Assembly: GCF_018139145.2 (NCBI RefSeq)
Contig: NC_059480.1
Coordinates: 10,974,428 to 11,038,427 of the forward strand
DNA: 64,000 nt
Direction of reading: 5' to 3'
From: Gymnogyps californianus
Taxonomy: Eukaryota > Chordata > Aves > Accipitriformes > Cathartidae
This document shows positions 31,926-42,900 of the stretch, one piece after another. Position numbers and translations under genes: made by a program. A model generated the notes under the pieces. That model ran no database searches. It was given only the letters and a program-made list of their open reading frames with translations, and was not told where the DNA came from. Positions within the stretch are counted from its first letter, which is position 1. Each line of letters starts with the position of its first letter.

Positions 31926-34900
31926 GTGAGTAACGGGCTGCCGGGGCCTGGCGGCAGCGTCTCCAGGCTGTGCCGGGGGGGCTTGGCCTGGCCGTGAGGC
32001 GCCCCCGGCTGCGGGGCGCGAGCCTGCCCTTCCCCCGCCCTCACAGCCGTCCGGCCCCGCAGCCTGAGCTCCCCCCCTCGGCCTGTGTCGTCCTCCCCGC
32101 CACCGCGTCTCCTCTCAGCCCTCTTCTCCCTCCGCCGCGGCCCCCGTGGCGCAGGGCCCCCTCCTGGCCCAGCCCCGCTCATCGCCCCGTGCTTCCTCGC
32201 TTGCCTCGGCTCGCCGCTGCCAACCCCAACCCACACACACTCGGGGCACCCCTTCGGCTCCCCAGGTTACCCCGGGCGCTTCTGCCCGTCGCCGTGTTGG
32301 TGGCCGTCCCTTCCCTCCGGTGCTGGGTGTCGCTGCCCGACACCTGCCGCCGCCCGGTTTCGCACGCCCAGTGCTCCCGGCGTTCCCAGCTCTGTGTTCC
32401 CAGCGTGTTGCCGCAAACGTTTCAGTAGTGGGACCAGCCCCGCTTGCAGCCGCCTTGCACGGCTGGAGGTTGGCAGCGGCCCTGAGCGCGTGGTTTGGAG
32501 GCTCGACCCTGAAGGGGGGTCCCGTCAGCGCGAACGCTGAGGGACGCTCAGGGTGGTCGCAAGTGAGGGCTTGAGCACGCCGAGGGCTCCTGTGCTCTCC
32601 TGAGCGCCCAGTTCCCCTTTTAACTTCTGACATTATTCGTTGACTGGGTCTGTTGCCGAATGCTCTTAATGCTGTCACAACGCAATGAATATTTGGGTGT
32701 TTCAGAGAAACAGTTGTCAGACTGTGACAATTTTTTTCCTACTAACGTTTTCAGTATTTTTTCTATTTAAAAAAAAAAAAAAAAGGTGTTTTGCATTAAA
32801 ACCTCCAGCTGGAGTAAAACAAACTTGAAAGAATGTGGCCTTTAGTGTTTTGTGATCCCATAGCCTTGTTCATGTATAACAGATTTTTTTTTTGTTCATG
32901 TCATCCTTGTGCTAAGGAGAGGGGGTAATGTATTTTAAAAGTTCAACACATGTAACTGTACTACGCAGAACATCTTTCAGCATTTAGCCTACGCTTAGCT
33001 CTCCTTCCCCTCAAATTGTTCCGTTAGTGCTTTGTTATTTCATAGCCTCTGATCCCAAATGCCTCTGTGATATATGTTCTGACGGTTTTAGGGTCCCATA
33101 ATAGGGTCCTTTGGGTCCTGTAATACGTGTCCTTAACTTTGCTTTAAGTCCTCTTCCCTTTTTACTTGTCAAAGGATATCTAGACACTTGCCAAAGGACC
33201 ACTTTGTAGCTTATGTGCACTTGAACAGACTAGCTGTAAAGGAGCCACATCAGGAACAAACGGTAATGTAGCTGGAGAAGTTACGATTAGTTCCCTGTAG
33301 GTTGTAAAACCTGCTCTGATCTCAGTGCTGGCGCAGCTATACTGTTACCAGTACTCATCTTCATATATCTCAGATTAACTTGGACATCCACACTGTGCAT
33401 AACATTCCCGGTTGCAGCACAAGTATGGCCAATGTCTTGTTACTGCCAGAATGCTGACAAAAGGTCATCCTTCAGATTCGTATGCATTGCTTCATCCCCA
33501 TCTCTTCTGTTTGGGAGAGGGAGAAGGAGGTACCCCTATGTCTTTCTGAACGCATGTAATTCACCTTATATAACTTCTCTTGCTCTGTCTTCCCTTATTC
33601 TCCTCTGGATTTTCTTCGTCCTTTCTCTCTTTTGTTAAATGCCACTGATACTCATTTGCGCTTCAGCTGCTCTCTGTCCTTTATCCTGTATTTGTGATTG
33701 TATTTTTATTGTCTCATCGTTCTCAGACTTCTTTTCCATTCTCATGCCTCTTTAGAGCTACTTAGTTCTGTAAATATCAATTTTAAAATCCTCCTTCTCC
33801 CTGATTTATTATTAATGTCTTCTGTAAAATGTTTTGTGTAACAAGAACATTACAGAAAACATAACTTTGATTTCTGTTCTCTTTAAATAGTTGGGGGTTT
33901 TGTTAACAAGCTCCATTTAAATACTTTAAGTTTTCTGTTATCGAGATCTGTTTCTTGTTTTGCTGTTCTCTTGTAAAAAGGGGCAAAAAATTGAAATCAC
34001 TTTGACAGCAAATACAATTCTCAATGACACAAAGTATATGAGAAGTAGGCAAGAGTAGGAAGACATTGAGGTATTGTATCTACAGGTCCTTGGCAAGTAC
34101 AGCTAAACCCACACAGTTCTATTTAGTTTATAAAGCCACTGTTCTAATGCTGTCCTTTTTTGTGTGTGTTTTACCTTACAGCTGGAAAGCTGTTGTCATG
34201 CAGACTTACATACAAAAGCAATGCCAAACTTTAGGGAAGCTGTGCTGTAAACACTGCTGCAGTGTAGCGATACTTGATTGCAAAAATTAGAGCTGTACAG
34301 GTATTTCAAAATGAGAAAGTGAACAAGCAGTGAAACACCTTTTGTCAACTCTTGTGAGCAATAACTATTCTTTAAGCTGCTGCCAGTAGATATTCTGGCT
34401 ACTTTAAGTTCTTCTTAAAATTCGGTCTCTTTATTGACATTATCGTTTTTACTCCTGCCGATCTGGAAATGCTTTACTGATCATGTTTTGAAATGAAAAG
34501 CACCTTTTGGAATGTGAAAATGTCAGAAGACTGTGTACTTTGTTCATGTCACTGGCTGATATAGCCAATGTCTTGCAAGAGGGACAAATCTAGCTTGCAA
34601 GACCAAAGGGCAGGGACAAAAAAACACCAAAGTGAAATCTTAAGAATTTTGAAGTGACAGAGCTGCTTAAGCACCTCTTGAACTCCTATAAAGTGTTTAT
34701 TTCTAATTAAATGGGTTGTTCCAGTTCCTTTCACTAGATACATACAAACAGTAAGAATTAATACAGATGGATTAAATCTGCATCGCTTCAGGTATTTCCT
34801 TTATAACTTTTTTTTTAAGTTTACACAGAAGAGTGACCTTCTTGCCTTCTCCCTGACCCCCAGTTCTCCTACTGTGCTGCAGTGAGACTTTGAGATGAAT

Positions 34901-36734
34901 GAGATTCTTTCATTTCATCTGTGGTGATAGGAAGTCCTGAAAATAACACTTGAGGATCCCAGGATGTATTGCCAAGTGGATCACATCTTGAATATACTAA
35001 ATGTGTGCATTTAATATAGTGTTACACAATCCCAGTCCTTCTGTGTGCTTCTTTCTGTTGTGTGAAGGTTACTATTAGTTTGAGGTTTTATTGATAAATA
35101 TGGAAAGTATTACTTCTGTGTGATGGTGAAAGGAACGGCTTGTGGTCCGTCTCACCTGCCACATAGATGGTCTGCACTAAGGTGTTTTGTTCACAAAGTT
35201 CTGCATGTTCAGCTTATGAAAGCACACACGCAGCAACAGACATAGTCTTGCTGCCAAAAATAGTGAAAGAATGTAGTTGCAATTATAGTGGCAAAACTTG
35301 CCCTTTTGCCAGGATAGATTACTTCATTTAGGGAACTACTTCAAGCAATACCACTAAAAGATGTCTTGCTAGAGTAACCTATGCTTCCCATAGGCAGATT
35401 TGCCAGGAAAACTATATTTACATATTGTGTGTGTACATATATGTATAGAAATATATATTTCTCTCAATCCTAACCCTAAAAATGACCGTTCTCTCAGTCT
35501 GAGCTGTTGACGAGGCCCCCCAGCCATTGCCTGGATGAAAAGTTTCTCACAACCGAGTATTCCTTGCAGCTCACAGTTTCTTCTGGGAGCCCCTTTGCAG
35601 CCCTGCTCTAACTGCAGCTGCAGGATGTCTCTCTCTTAACCGAGCCCATAACCATAATCTCGGTCTGGGCCATCAACAAGGTCCACTAGTCACTGCCCGG
35701 GTGAACAACTTCTCCCAGCTATCCGAGTTCCCTTTCCAGCCCACAGTTTCCATCAGCAGCCCCTTTCCAGCCCACCTCCAAGTGCAGCTCTAGGATTTCT
35801 TTTTCTCACAACCTTAAACCTAACCTCAAAAAACCCAGTTATCTTGGTCTTGGTCTTTGATATGGCTCCCAGCAATTGCCGTATTAGTAAGTTCCTGACA
35901 GCCTAGTTTCTAGGAAATTCCCCCACTGCTTCATATGAAATTCCTCTCCTTTTCTAGGAAAATGTATATCAAAGTATTGGCAAACCCTTTTAAATTTAAA
36001 TAAAGTCTTGTTCTCTCTCTTCCCATCTTGTATCTGTTCTGCAAAAGTAAGATTTTCATTTACTGAAAAATTCAGAAGTGAGAAGTTTACAGAATTGCTT
36101 GTGATTGGGAATGGGTTATGAATATGCTAGGTTTTCAAGCTGATTTGACAGGCTGTTGATAAGAACTTTGTCCTTGTAAGATGGAGCGAGATCTGGGTGA
36201 CTGACAGCGAGCAGAAGGCTGCTGCCCAAGCCAAGCCTTTTCTTTTGTTCCTCTGCTTCAACATGCAGTTTTGTAAGACTTCGTCCATTTTCTCAAATAC
36301 CAGCACACTGGATCTGTGTAAATACAGATCAATATTTCAGATTTCTTACCAATCGTGAATAGATTTCCTACCAATCCTACCAATTCTTTTTGGTTTGTTG
36401 GTTTGTTTGTGTTTCTTTTTTGCCAGCCAGTGCAGAAATAGCACATTACATGCAGAATTTCTATGGTTTTTTGTCACAGCTCAATTTGAGGACCCTCAGT
36501 GCAGCTCTAAGCGTTGCCTACAGCATCACTTTGTTCTTCTGTCATTGCCCTCAACTCTCAGCTCCTTGTGACTACACTTCCTATGAATTTTACCGTATAA
36601 TTTGTTTCTCTAAATAAGTCTGTTCAGTTAGGATCATCTACCGCTTGCCTAGTAATCAGGACAAAGAGTTTCCTTTACGCACATTCTGCTGGTTTCCTAT
36701 ATTGCTATTGTAGCTTTTGGTTTTCTTTTGCCAG
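31926..36734 (+). other. MFF: MFF 5' intron
   Basis: The GC-rich part ends near 32,600, then AT-rich sequence follows. The only structure I see is a diverged tandem repeat at about 35,460-35,920. No exon matching the mammalian MSKGTSS-type MFF N-terminus was found. Confidence 0.6.
35463..35920. repeat. Diverged tandem repeat, unit about 165-190 bp, ~2.5 copies
   Basis: Repeated landmarks in the same order: a CTAACC-like start, GTCTG/GTCTT near 35,497, 35,663 and 35,853, then GCCATTGCC/GTCACTGCC/GCAATTGCC, then CACAGTTTC, GCCCCTTT(G/C)CAGCCC and GCAGCT(G/C)(C/T)AGGAT in the first two copies. Copies are clearly related but heavily diverged. Possibly old satellite or an internal element repeat. 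Confidence 0.75.
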
Positions 36735-36735
36735 A

Positions 36736-36952
36736 ATGAGTGGGGCTGCATTCCCATCTCCAGCTGCTGAGATGGCAGAAATTAATCGCCTTCAGTATGA
36801 AATGGAATACACCGAAGGAATCAGTCAGCGCATGAGGGTCCCAGAAAAACTCAAAGTAGCTCCTCAAAATGCTGACCTTGAGAAGGGCATCCAAGAAGGA
36901 TTTCCAAATGCCAGTGTAACTATGCAGGTTCCAGAGCGGATTGTAGTGGCAG
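36736..36952 (+). CDS. MFF: MFF first coding exon
   Basis: The acceptor TTTTGCCAG ends at 36,734. One base precedes ATG. It encodes residues 1-72 plus one base of Gly73, ending at GCAG|GTATGT. It carries EMEYTEGISQRMRVPEKLKV and MQVPERIVVAG, both near-identical to mammalian MFF. Confidence 0.94.
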
Positions 36953-39900
36953 GTATGTCTGCATCTCAATAAAAGAAAAATAGGTGAAAATTTAAATTAG
37001 TTCCCCAAATTTCTGGATGGACAAAAACATATATTGATATATTTTTAAAAGAAAAACCTGTAAAATGCTTTCTGGTTTTCAAACAGTTATTGCTCATCAA
37101 CTTTGACTTAGGAAGTTTCTTAAACTCTGAAAATGTTTCATGAATAGTTTTGGTATAGCTTGTAGTAGAGACAGTTAACGAATGATGAACAGAAAGTTTA
37201 ATTGCTGACTTTTCACCTTACTAAACCATTTCTGGAGCAAAAAAATTAATGTTTATTGATTTACACCTGATTTTTCTTAATTAACTGTAAGCAAAAGTAA
37301 CTATAACAAGTTTGGGGGATGTACTATATATTAGCCATAGAAAATGTGTTTGATTATAATCAGAATGCTAATTATGTTAAGGATCTGTCTATTATTGGGT
37401 GGACTCTATCAATACTTCTTTAGTATTTATGGTCATGGGCTTTACAGTGACAGACCTGGAACTGATGAAGGCCTTACAATTTGCAAAATGTGTGATATCC
37501 ATATATTTTATGCTTTGAAAGAGTGACATCTTCACATCCCCAGTCACCATATTTCTAAACAAATACACCTTTAATAGGACTATGTCTTGAGATTAAAAGT
37601 GCCCTAACTTGCAATAACAGTTGATGTTGCTCAGGATTACTCGAGATCATTATTCTTGGAGAAACTGCCCAAATAAGTGTCAATTAATGTGGTCTTTATG
37701 AGAGCTTTAACCATAGTTTTTAACATATGAGCCCTGTTAAAGAAAGGTATACTTAATTATTTGGCGTAGTCAGGGGAAGTAACTGATGCGATGTATTTTT
37801 GAACTTTAGCATTAGCCCTCAGGCCTCAGAACAGTTTGTTTTCTATTGACAACTGATGTTCTTGCAGGTAATAGTGAAGACATTCCATTTTCCAGACCAC
37901 CAGACCTTGACCTTCTTCAGTCTACTCCACTCAAACCACTGGCATTGAAAACTCCTCCTCGTGTTATTTCTCTTAGTGATCGACCACTAGATTTTTTGGA
38001 CCTAGAAAAACCTCCACAGCAGACACCTCAAAATGAAGAGGCTAGTACTTATTTTGCTTTTTCCTTAGTTGAGAAGCATTCTACTAAAGAAAATGAAATG
38101 ACCAATGATTTCTCTACTGTGGTGCAGATCTACTTGGTGCTAACATAAGTTGGGAAAATATAAAAATATTTTTATTAGCACTGTAGTAGTTCTAATTATG
38201 ACTTTGAAGTTCCATATTTAACTGGCAGATGGCTAGGGGTTGCCATGCTCAGTAAGCTTACACAGTACTTAAAAAAATAAAGTCATAATTAGAACTACTC
38301 AAAATACTTTTAACAAAAAAATCCTTTTGATTGAAGAGAAAGCTGCAGCATTTTTTTAATTTGCAGGTTATCAGAAAACAAACTAAGATTCTTTTAACAT
38401 GTATAGTTAACCTTTGGAATTCATGGCCAGATGATATAACACCACATAGAATTAGTGAGTTTTAACAAAGCTCTGAAAACCGACTTCAGAGAATGGTGTA
38501 ACATTGGCATCCAGGTGGACGATGGTAATTGACATCTTAAAAACTGAAAAATATTTATGAAGCTGCTTATTCTATAGACTTATAAAATACAGTAGAAATA
38601 CATTTATCTCTGGTGATAGGAAGTAATATTAAACATAATATTGCTTTCTTACATATTCAAAATTCTGTTTGTTCATACTTTTGGCATCAGATCACATGGA
38701 TAGATAACAACAGGATTACAATAAGTGTGGACCTTGGTTTTACATGTACCAGCATCAGATCCTGTCATCAGTTGTTTTCCTCCTAATCACTGTGAAACCC
38801 ATGAAAACGTGCCTTTGTATCTGAGGGCAGATCTAACTTAGAAATCTGCAATGCAAATTATTAAGCGTCTCCTGGAGTTCCCTGTCTCTTATCTCCCTCT
38901 TTCTCCCCTTCTATGCAGGTCCGCTCAGTGGGAAGACTGAAGAGAGAACGTTCCATGAGTGAAAATGCCACTCGACAGAATGGCCAGCTGGCCCGAAATG
39001 ATTCCATGTGAGTAGAGCAACAGGGCTCAGGGACACAACTACAGCTTTGTTACATATTTCCTTTGTTCCTTATCTCCTCGTTATTTGTTTTTTCCAACTA
39101 ATATTTCGTATGTTGTGGTAAATACATAATTTTAAATATTATAAGGCCAGCATTTTTCTTAATTTCTATGCTTTTTGTTTAGTGAGGTGACTCATTTGTG
39201 AAGTATTTTCTTGCAGTGGATGGGTGGGAGTGTTTGTGGGCTCACAGTTGATTTCACCAGTTATTGTGAATTGTTACTTCAGGAGATTTTTCAGTTTCTG
39301 AGCTGGTATAATTTTTTTTTTCCCCCTGAATTTTCAGGAAATTGAGTTCTTTGTGCATCAGAATGTTCACAGTTCTCTCACTGTTGATATTATAATGGTT
39401 TTCATTCATAGAAGAAGGAATATGTGTATTTCCTCATAAATATTAGAATAAGTCACTTTTCTTTGATGTCAATGTACTTAATGTATTGGAATCTGTGAGT
39501 ATATATCTTTTGAGACCAAAATGGCAAGTAGCATTTAGAATTGGAAACTTCATCTATTGTTACCATCTGAGGTGGCAATTCCTATGGTGCTTTCTGAAGA
39601 CATACAGGTCTGTATATTTTTATTAGATATGATAGTCTTTGATTAATCACAGTTTATTCTGAGTGACAGCATCTTTCCACCTGGCAATAACTGTTTTTGC
39701 AATGTAACACCTCAAACTCATGTATAAAAGATTCCTAATACAGCTACCATAACGAATACTTTCCCTTGTTGAAAGATCTTAGATTTAAGACCTAAAAGAT
39801 GGGATTCATCTATCCCAATGTAGACTGTATAGCACTATTGCTAAATCACCATAAACTTAATTTTCAGTAACTAGAGGGAAATAAGTGCATGACCTACTTA

Positions 39901-42900
39901 GGGTCTACCTATTTTTAGTCTAAAATAGATCAAGTGAATTATGTCCTAGAAAGGTCTGTTTTCTTCTATTTACAGCAGGGGCACTAGGAGGTACTATATG
40001 TACTACGTATTTGTCTACCTGTTAGTTTGTCTAAAACTGAAATGTACTCTGATGTATGTTCCAGGCATGTTATAATTCTCCTTCTCTTCCTCCAGATCTT
40101 CATGGAAATGTTGTTGCATATCTTCCTCTTCTTACTTATCAGACTTTTGGTTCATACAAGCTTATAGATTGCACATGTTGAGGTACTCAAGTCTGCTGAG
40201 TCATATATATTCACTGAGCTGGCAAAACTAGATTGACATCCTTAAACTCCTGATCAGCCTGGTCTCCAAATGTTGTCAAATGTTATCAGCCTACTAAGTG
40301 CTCAAGTTCCCTGTGGTATCAGTCATCCAGTTATGTCCTGTTCAACCAGACATACTAGAATTTCACTGCAGGAATGGCCTTCACTTGCCTATCTGATAGT
40401 TTGCACATGACGTGTGCTGGAATAGATGGTCTTCATGTGATGGAAGCTGCTTGTGAAAAAGTTTACCCCTTTGATGTTACTAGCTCTGCTTTGCCAGTCT
40501 TTGATGTATTGCACTTAAAGGAAAAACAGATAGTATATGAATTCTTGCGATGTCTTGAAATCACTTTATCCTTGCTCCCCAGGTTAGTTTAGTCTTCTGA
40601 AAGTCATGGGCTGTGTCTGCCCAGCCAGCCATCTGAGAAACTGGCAAGATCAACTCTGACTGGATGTATCCAGTTGCTGTCAGATTTCTCACATGTGTTT
40701 GGACTTCTTGAATCTAAAAATCCTAAATCTGTAAAACTCACCCATGCACTTTGCTGTCGCTCAAAAGCTACATATAGAATTACTGGTTTTAAATGGTCTG
40801 AATATTACTTGCTGTCACAGTTTGTTAATATACTAGCAGTCCTTCAGAGGCTTAGCAATACAATATGTACCTGGAGCCCTGTAAATTTAAAAGGATGTGA
40901 TCAATGAACATATAACTGGTAGCTTGTGTGACTCAGTTTATCATTTACAAAAGCCAGGAAATGATGACACATCTGGAGATTAGTTTTCCTCTCTTGATGC
41001 CCGTGCTAGGGCCTGTATAATGTCTCTCAAATAAATCAAACTTCCGATGCCAAGCCAATTATGAGTGTCTTTTAGGAAAATTATAGAAACTTGAGATGGA
41101 TCCAGGATCTCTTCTCTTTTGTTTGTATGAAAAATAACAGCTAGCTAATATTGAGCCTGCTGTACCTGCGCTCTCTGCTGCCCATGTGGAAGAAGCTATC
41201 TTTCTTCACTGCAGCATTTCGCATTTGCTGACCTGCAGATAACGTATTTTAGTAGAACTTCATTTGTCTCGTCCTCCCAAGTACTTGCTTTCTTATGACA
41301 GAAGTTATGCTGTGCCTAATGTGTAGATCATCTGCTTTGAAATCATTGAGGTTCCTAGAAATTGCCTTTTCTGTCATCATTGCTGCTTCTGACTCAGTAT
41401 GATCCAAAAAAAGAAATCACTTCGAACATGCTGTGGCACTCTCAGTGATGCTGAGTCTGGCGTTTCTCCCTCATCCAGGTTTTGTCAATCTCCAGGTGGA
41501 GAATGTGACTATGTACCTGGCTAACTCTCAGGAGAATGTTCTGTGAATTCAGATTACGAAAACACTATGTTCACAGTGGAACTTGTATGGCTCACACAAA
41601 TGCAGGAAAGCCAAGCCTTTTGTACTGGTGAAAAAGGTATCTCTTGGCTCTTGTTTCCTCACAATTTAGGCCCACAGGACATATACTGTAAACTGCAAAA
41701 AAAAATTGCAAGTTTCATGTAAATAAAACCAGAAGTAGCGATTCTACAAACAAAATTGATAATGTGGCATTCTGTTTTCACTGTGGTAGCTACTTAGAGA
41801 AGCTACCCATGCGGAAGTGTTATTGTATGGCTCAAAACAGGCAATACAAGCAAACAAACCTGCTTGATGTAAATTATGCTACCTCAGATGGTACTGGGTA
41901 TCACCTAGCTCATAGACTACTATTTCTATTAGATGTTCGTAGTAAATGTGATGCATGTCTTCTAAGTTTAGCTTCCTTGTTGATAAATTAGACCAGTTAA
42001 GTAGATAAATTCTACTACAAATGTATTCTTTGCACTACAGAAAACGTAATTGTACACCTGTTACCTCATTTATATCATGTCGAAATTTCTTTACCATCTA
42101 GAAATATTATTTTTTCCAGGGGTACAAAACCACAAGAAGCCAGCTGCTCTTAAAGTTCTTATTTCCAGTGTTGTTGGCTGAAAAAAATAATCTTTGTTCT
42201 AATTGCTGCTTCATCAAAACTGGCTTGACTTTTAAGTTCATATCATGTCTCAGTAGTTTACTTCTGCAGTAACAAATACTATGGTACTCTAACTTGACAA
42301 AGATCAGCTCTTTATTCCTGTGCTTGTATGAGTCTGGTTCACACCTTCAAAAAGGAAAGAGAGTCCATGTTTTACTTAAAATATTTAATTCCTATCCAAA
42401 AATATTTATTTATTTATTTAAATGCTTGTTTCTCTTACCTCCTTGATTCAACTTCCTGATAGACATGATAGTCTACTTGGATGCTGTGATGAGGACTCGA
42501 TTGAAAAGGCACATGGAGAACCGCCTTTTAAAACCTTTGTTTTCTAAATAGGGCTATAATACTCAAGTTTTAATCTAGGACACTGTTGTCCTCCTTGGAC
42601 AAAATGTTCAGATGTACTGCACAAAATTCCAGTGCCTGACCTACAAAGTGACAAAATTAAACATTCTGGAATAGATTGTCAGATTGAAGCAAAAGAGTTG
42701 GCTAGGCTCCCTATCACAGTGTTTTCTACATGGTACAAATAGTTGTTTCTTTTCTGTTGCCTTTCTTTTCTTGTCATCCAGTTGCATGCAGAGACAGTTC
42801 TGAGAATTTTGTGGGAGTTGGGCTTCACTAAAGACAGTAATTCTCAAATGCTTTTAAAAAACCTGAGACTAACAAGTAGGCACCTGCTTGTACAATAACT

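Larger units (their letters stand above)
31000..32600 (+). promoter_or_regulatory. MFF: CpG island and likely MFF promoter
   Basis: About 1.6 kb of very GC- and CpG-rich sequence, abruptly bounded on both sides by AT-rich DNA. It lies upstream of the first MFF coding exon and contains an NRF-1-like site (31,591-31,602), a palindromic GTCACATGAC box (31,689-31,698) and a strong splice donor at 31,926. No TATA box seen. The transcription start is inferred to lie between about 31,700 and 31,900. Confidence 0.75.

Noticed and set aside
31250..32236. 328-codon open frame on the - strand
   Set aside because: It lies wholly in the MFF CpG island, where stop codons are rare. It is rich in Arg, Ala, Pro and Gly, includes translation of the GGGCCC hexamer array and has no recognisable domain.
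32085..32678. Overlapping 140-190 codon open frames on both strands
   Set aside because: Several mutually overlapping frames in GC-rich promoter sequence; low complexity and no homology. Composition artefact.
35470..35482. Telomere-like CTAACCCTAA
   Set aside because: A single short copy within a diverged tandem unit, not an interstitial telomere array.
40374..40592. 72-codon open frame in the MFF intron
   Set aside because: No splice phase match to MFF, no recognisable domain and no supporting acceptor/donor pair.
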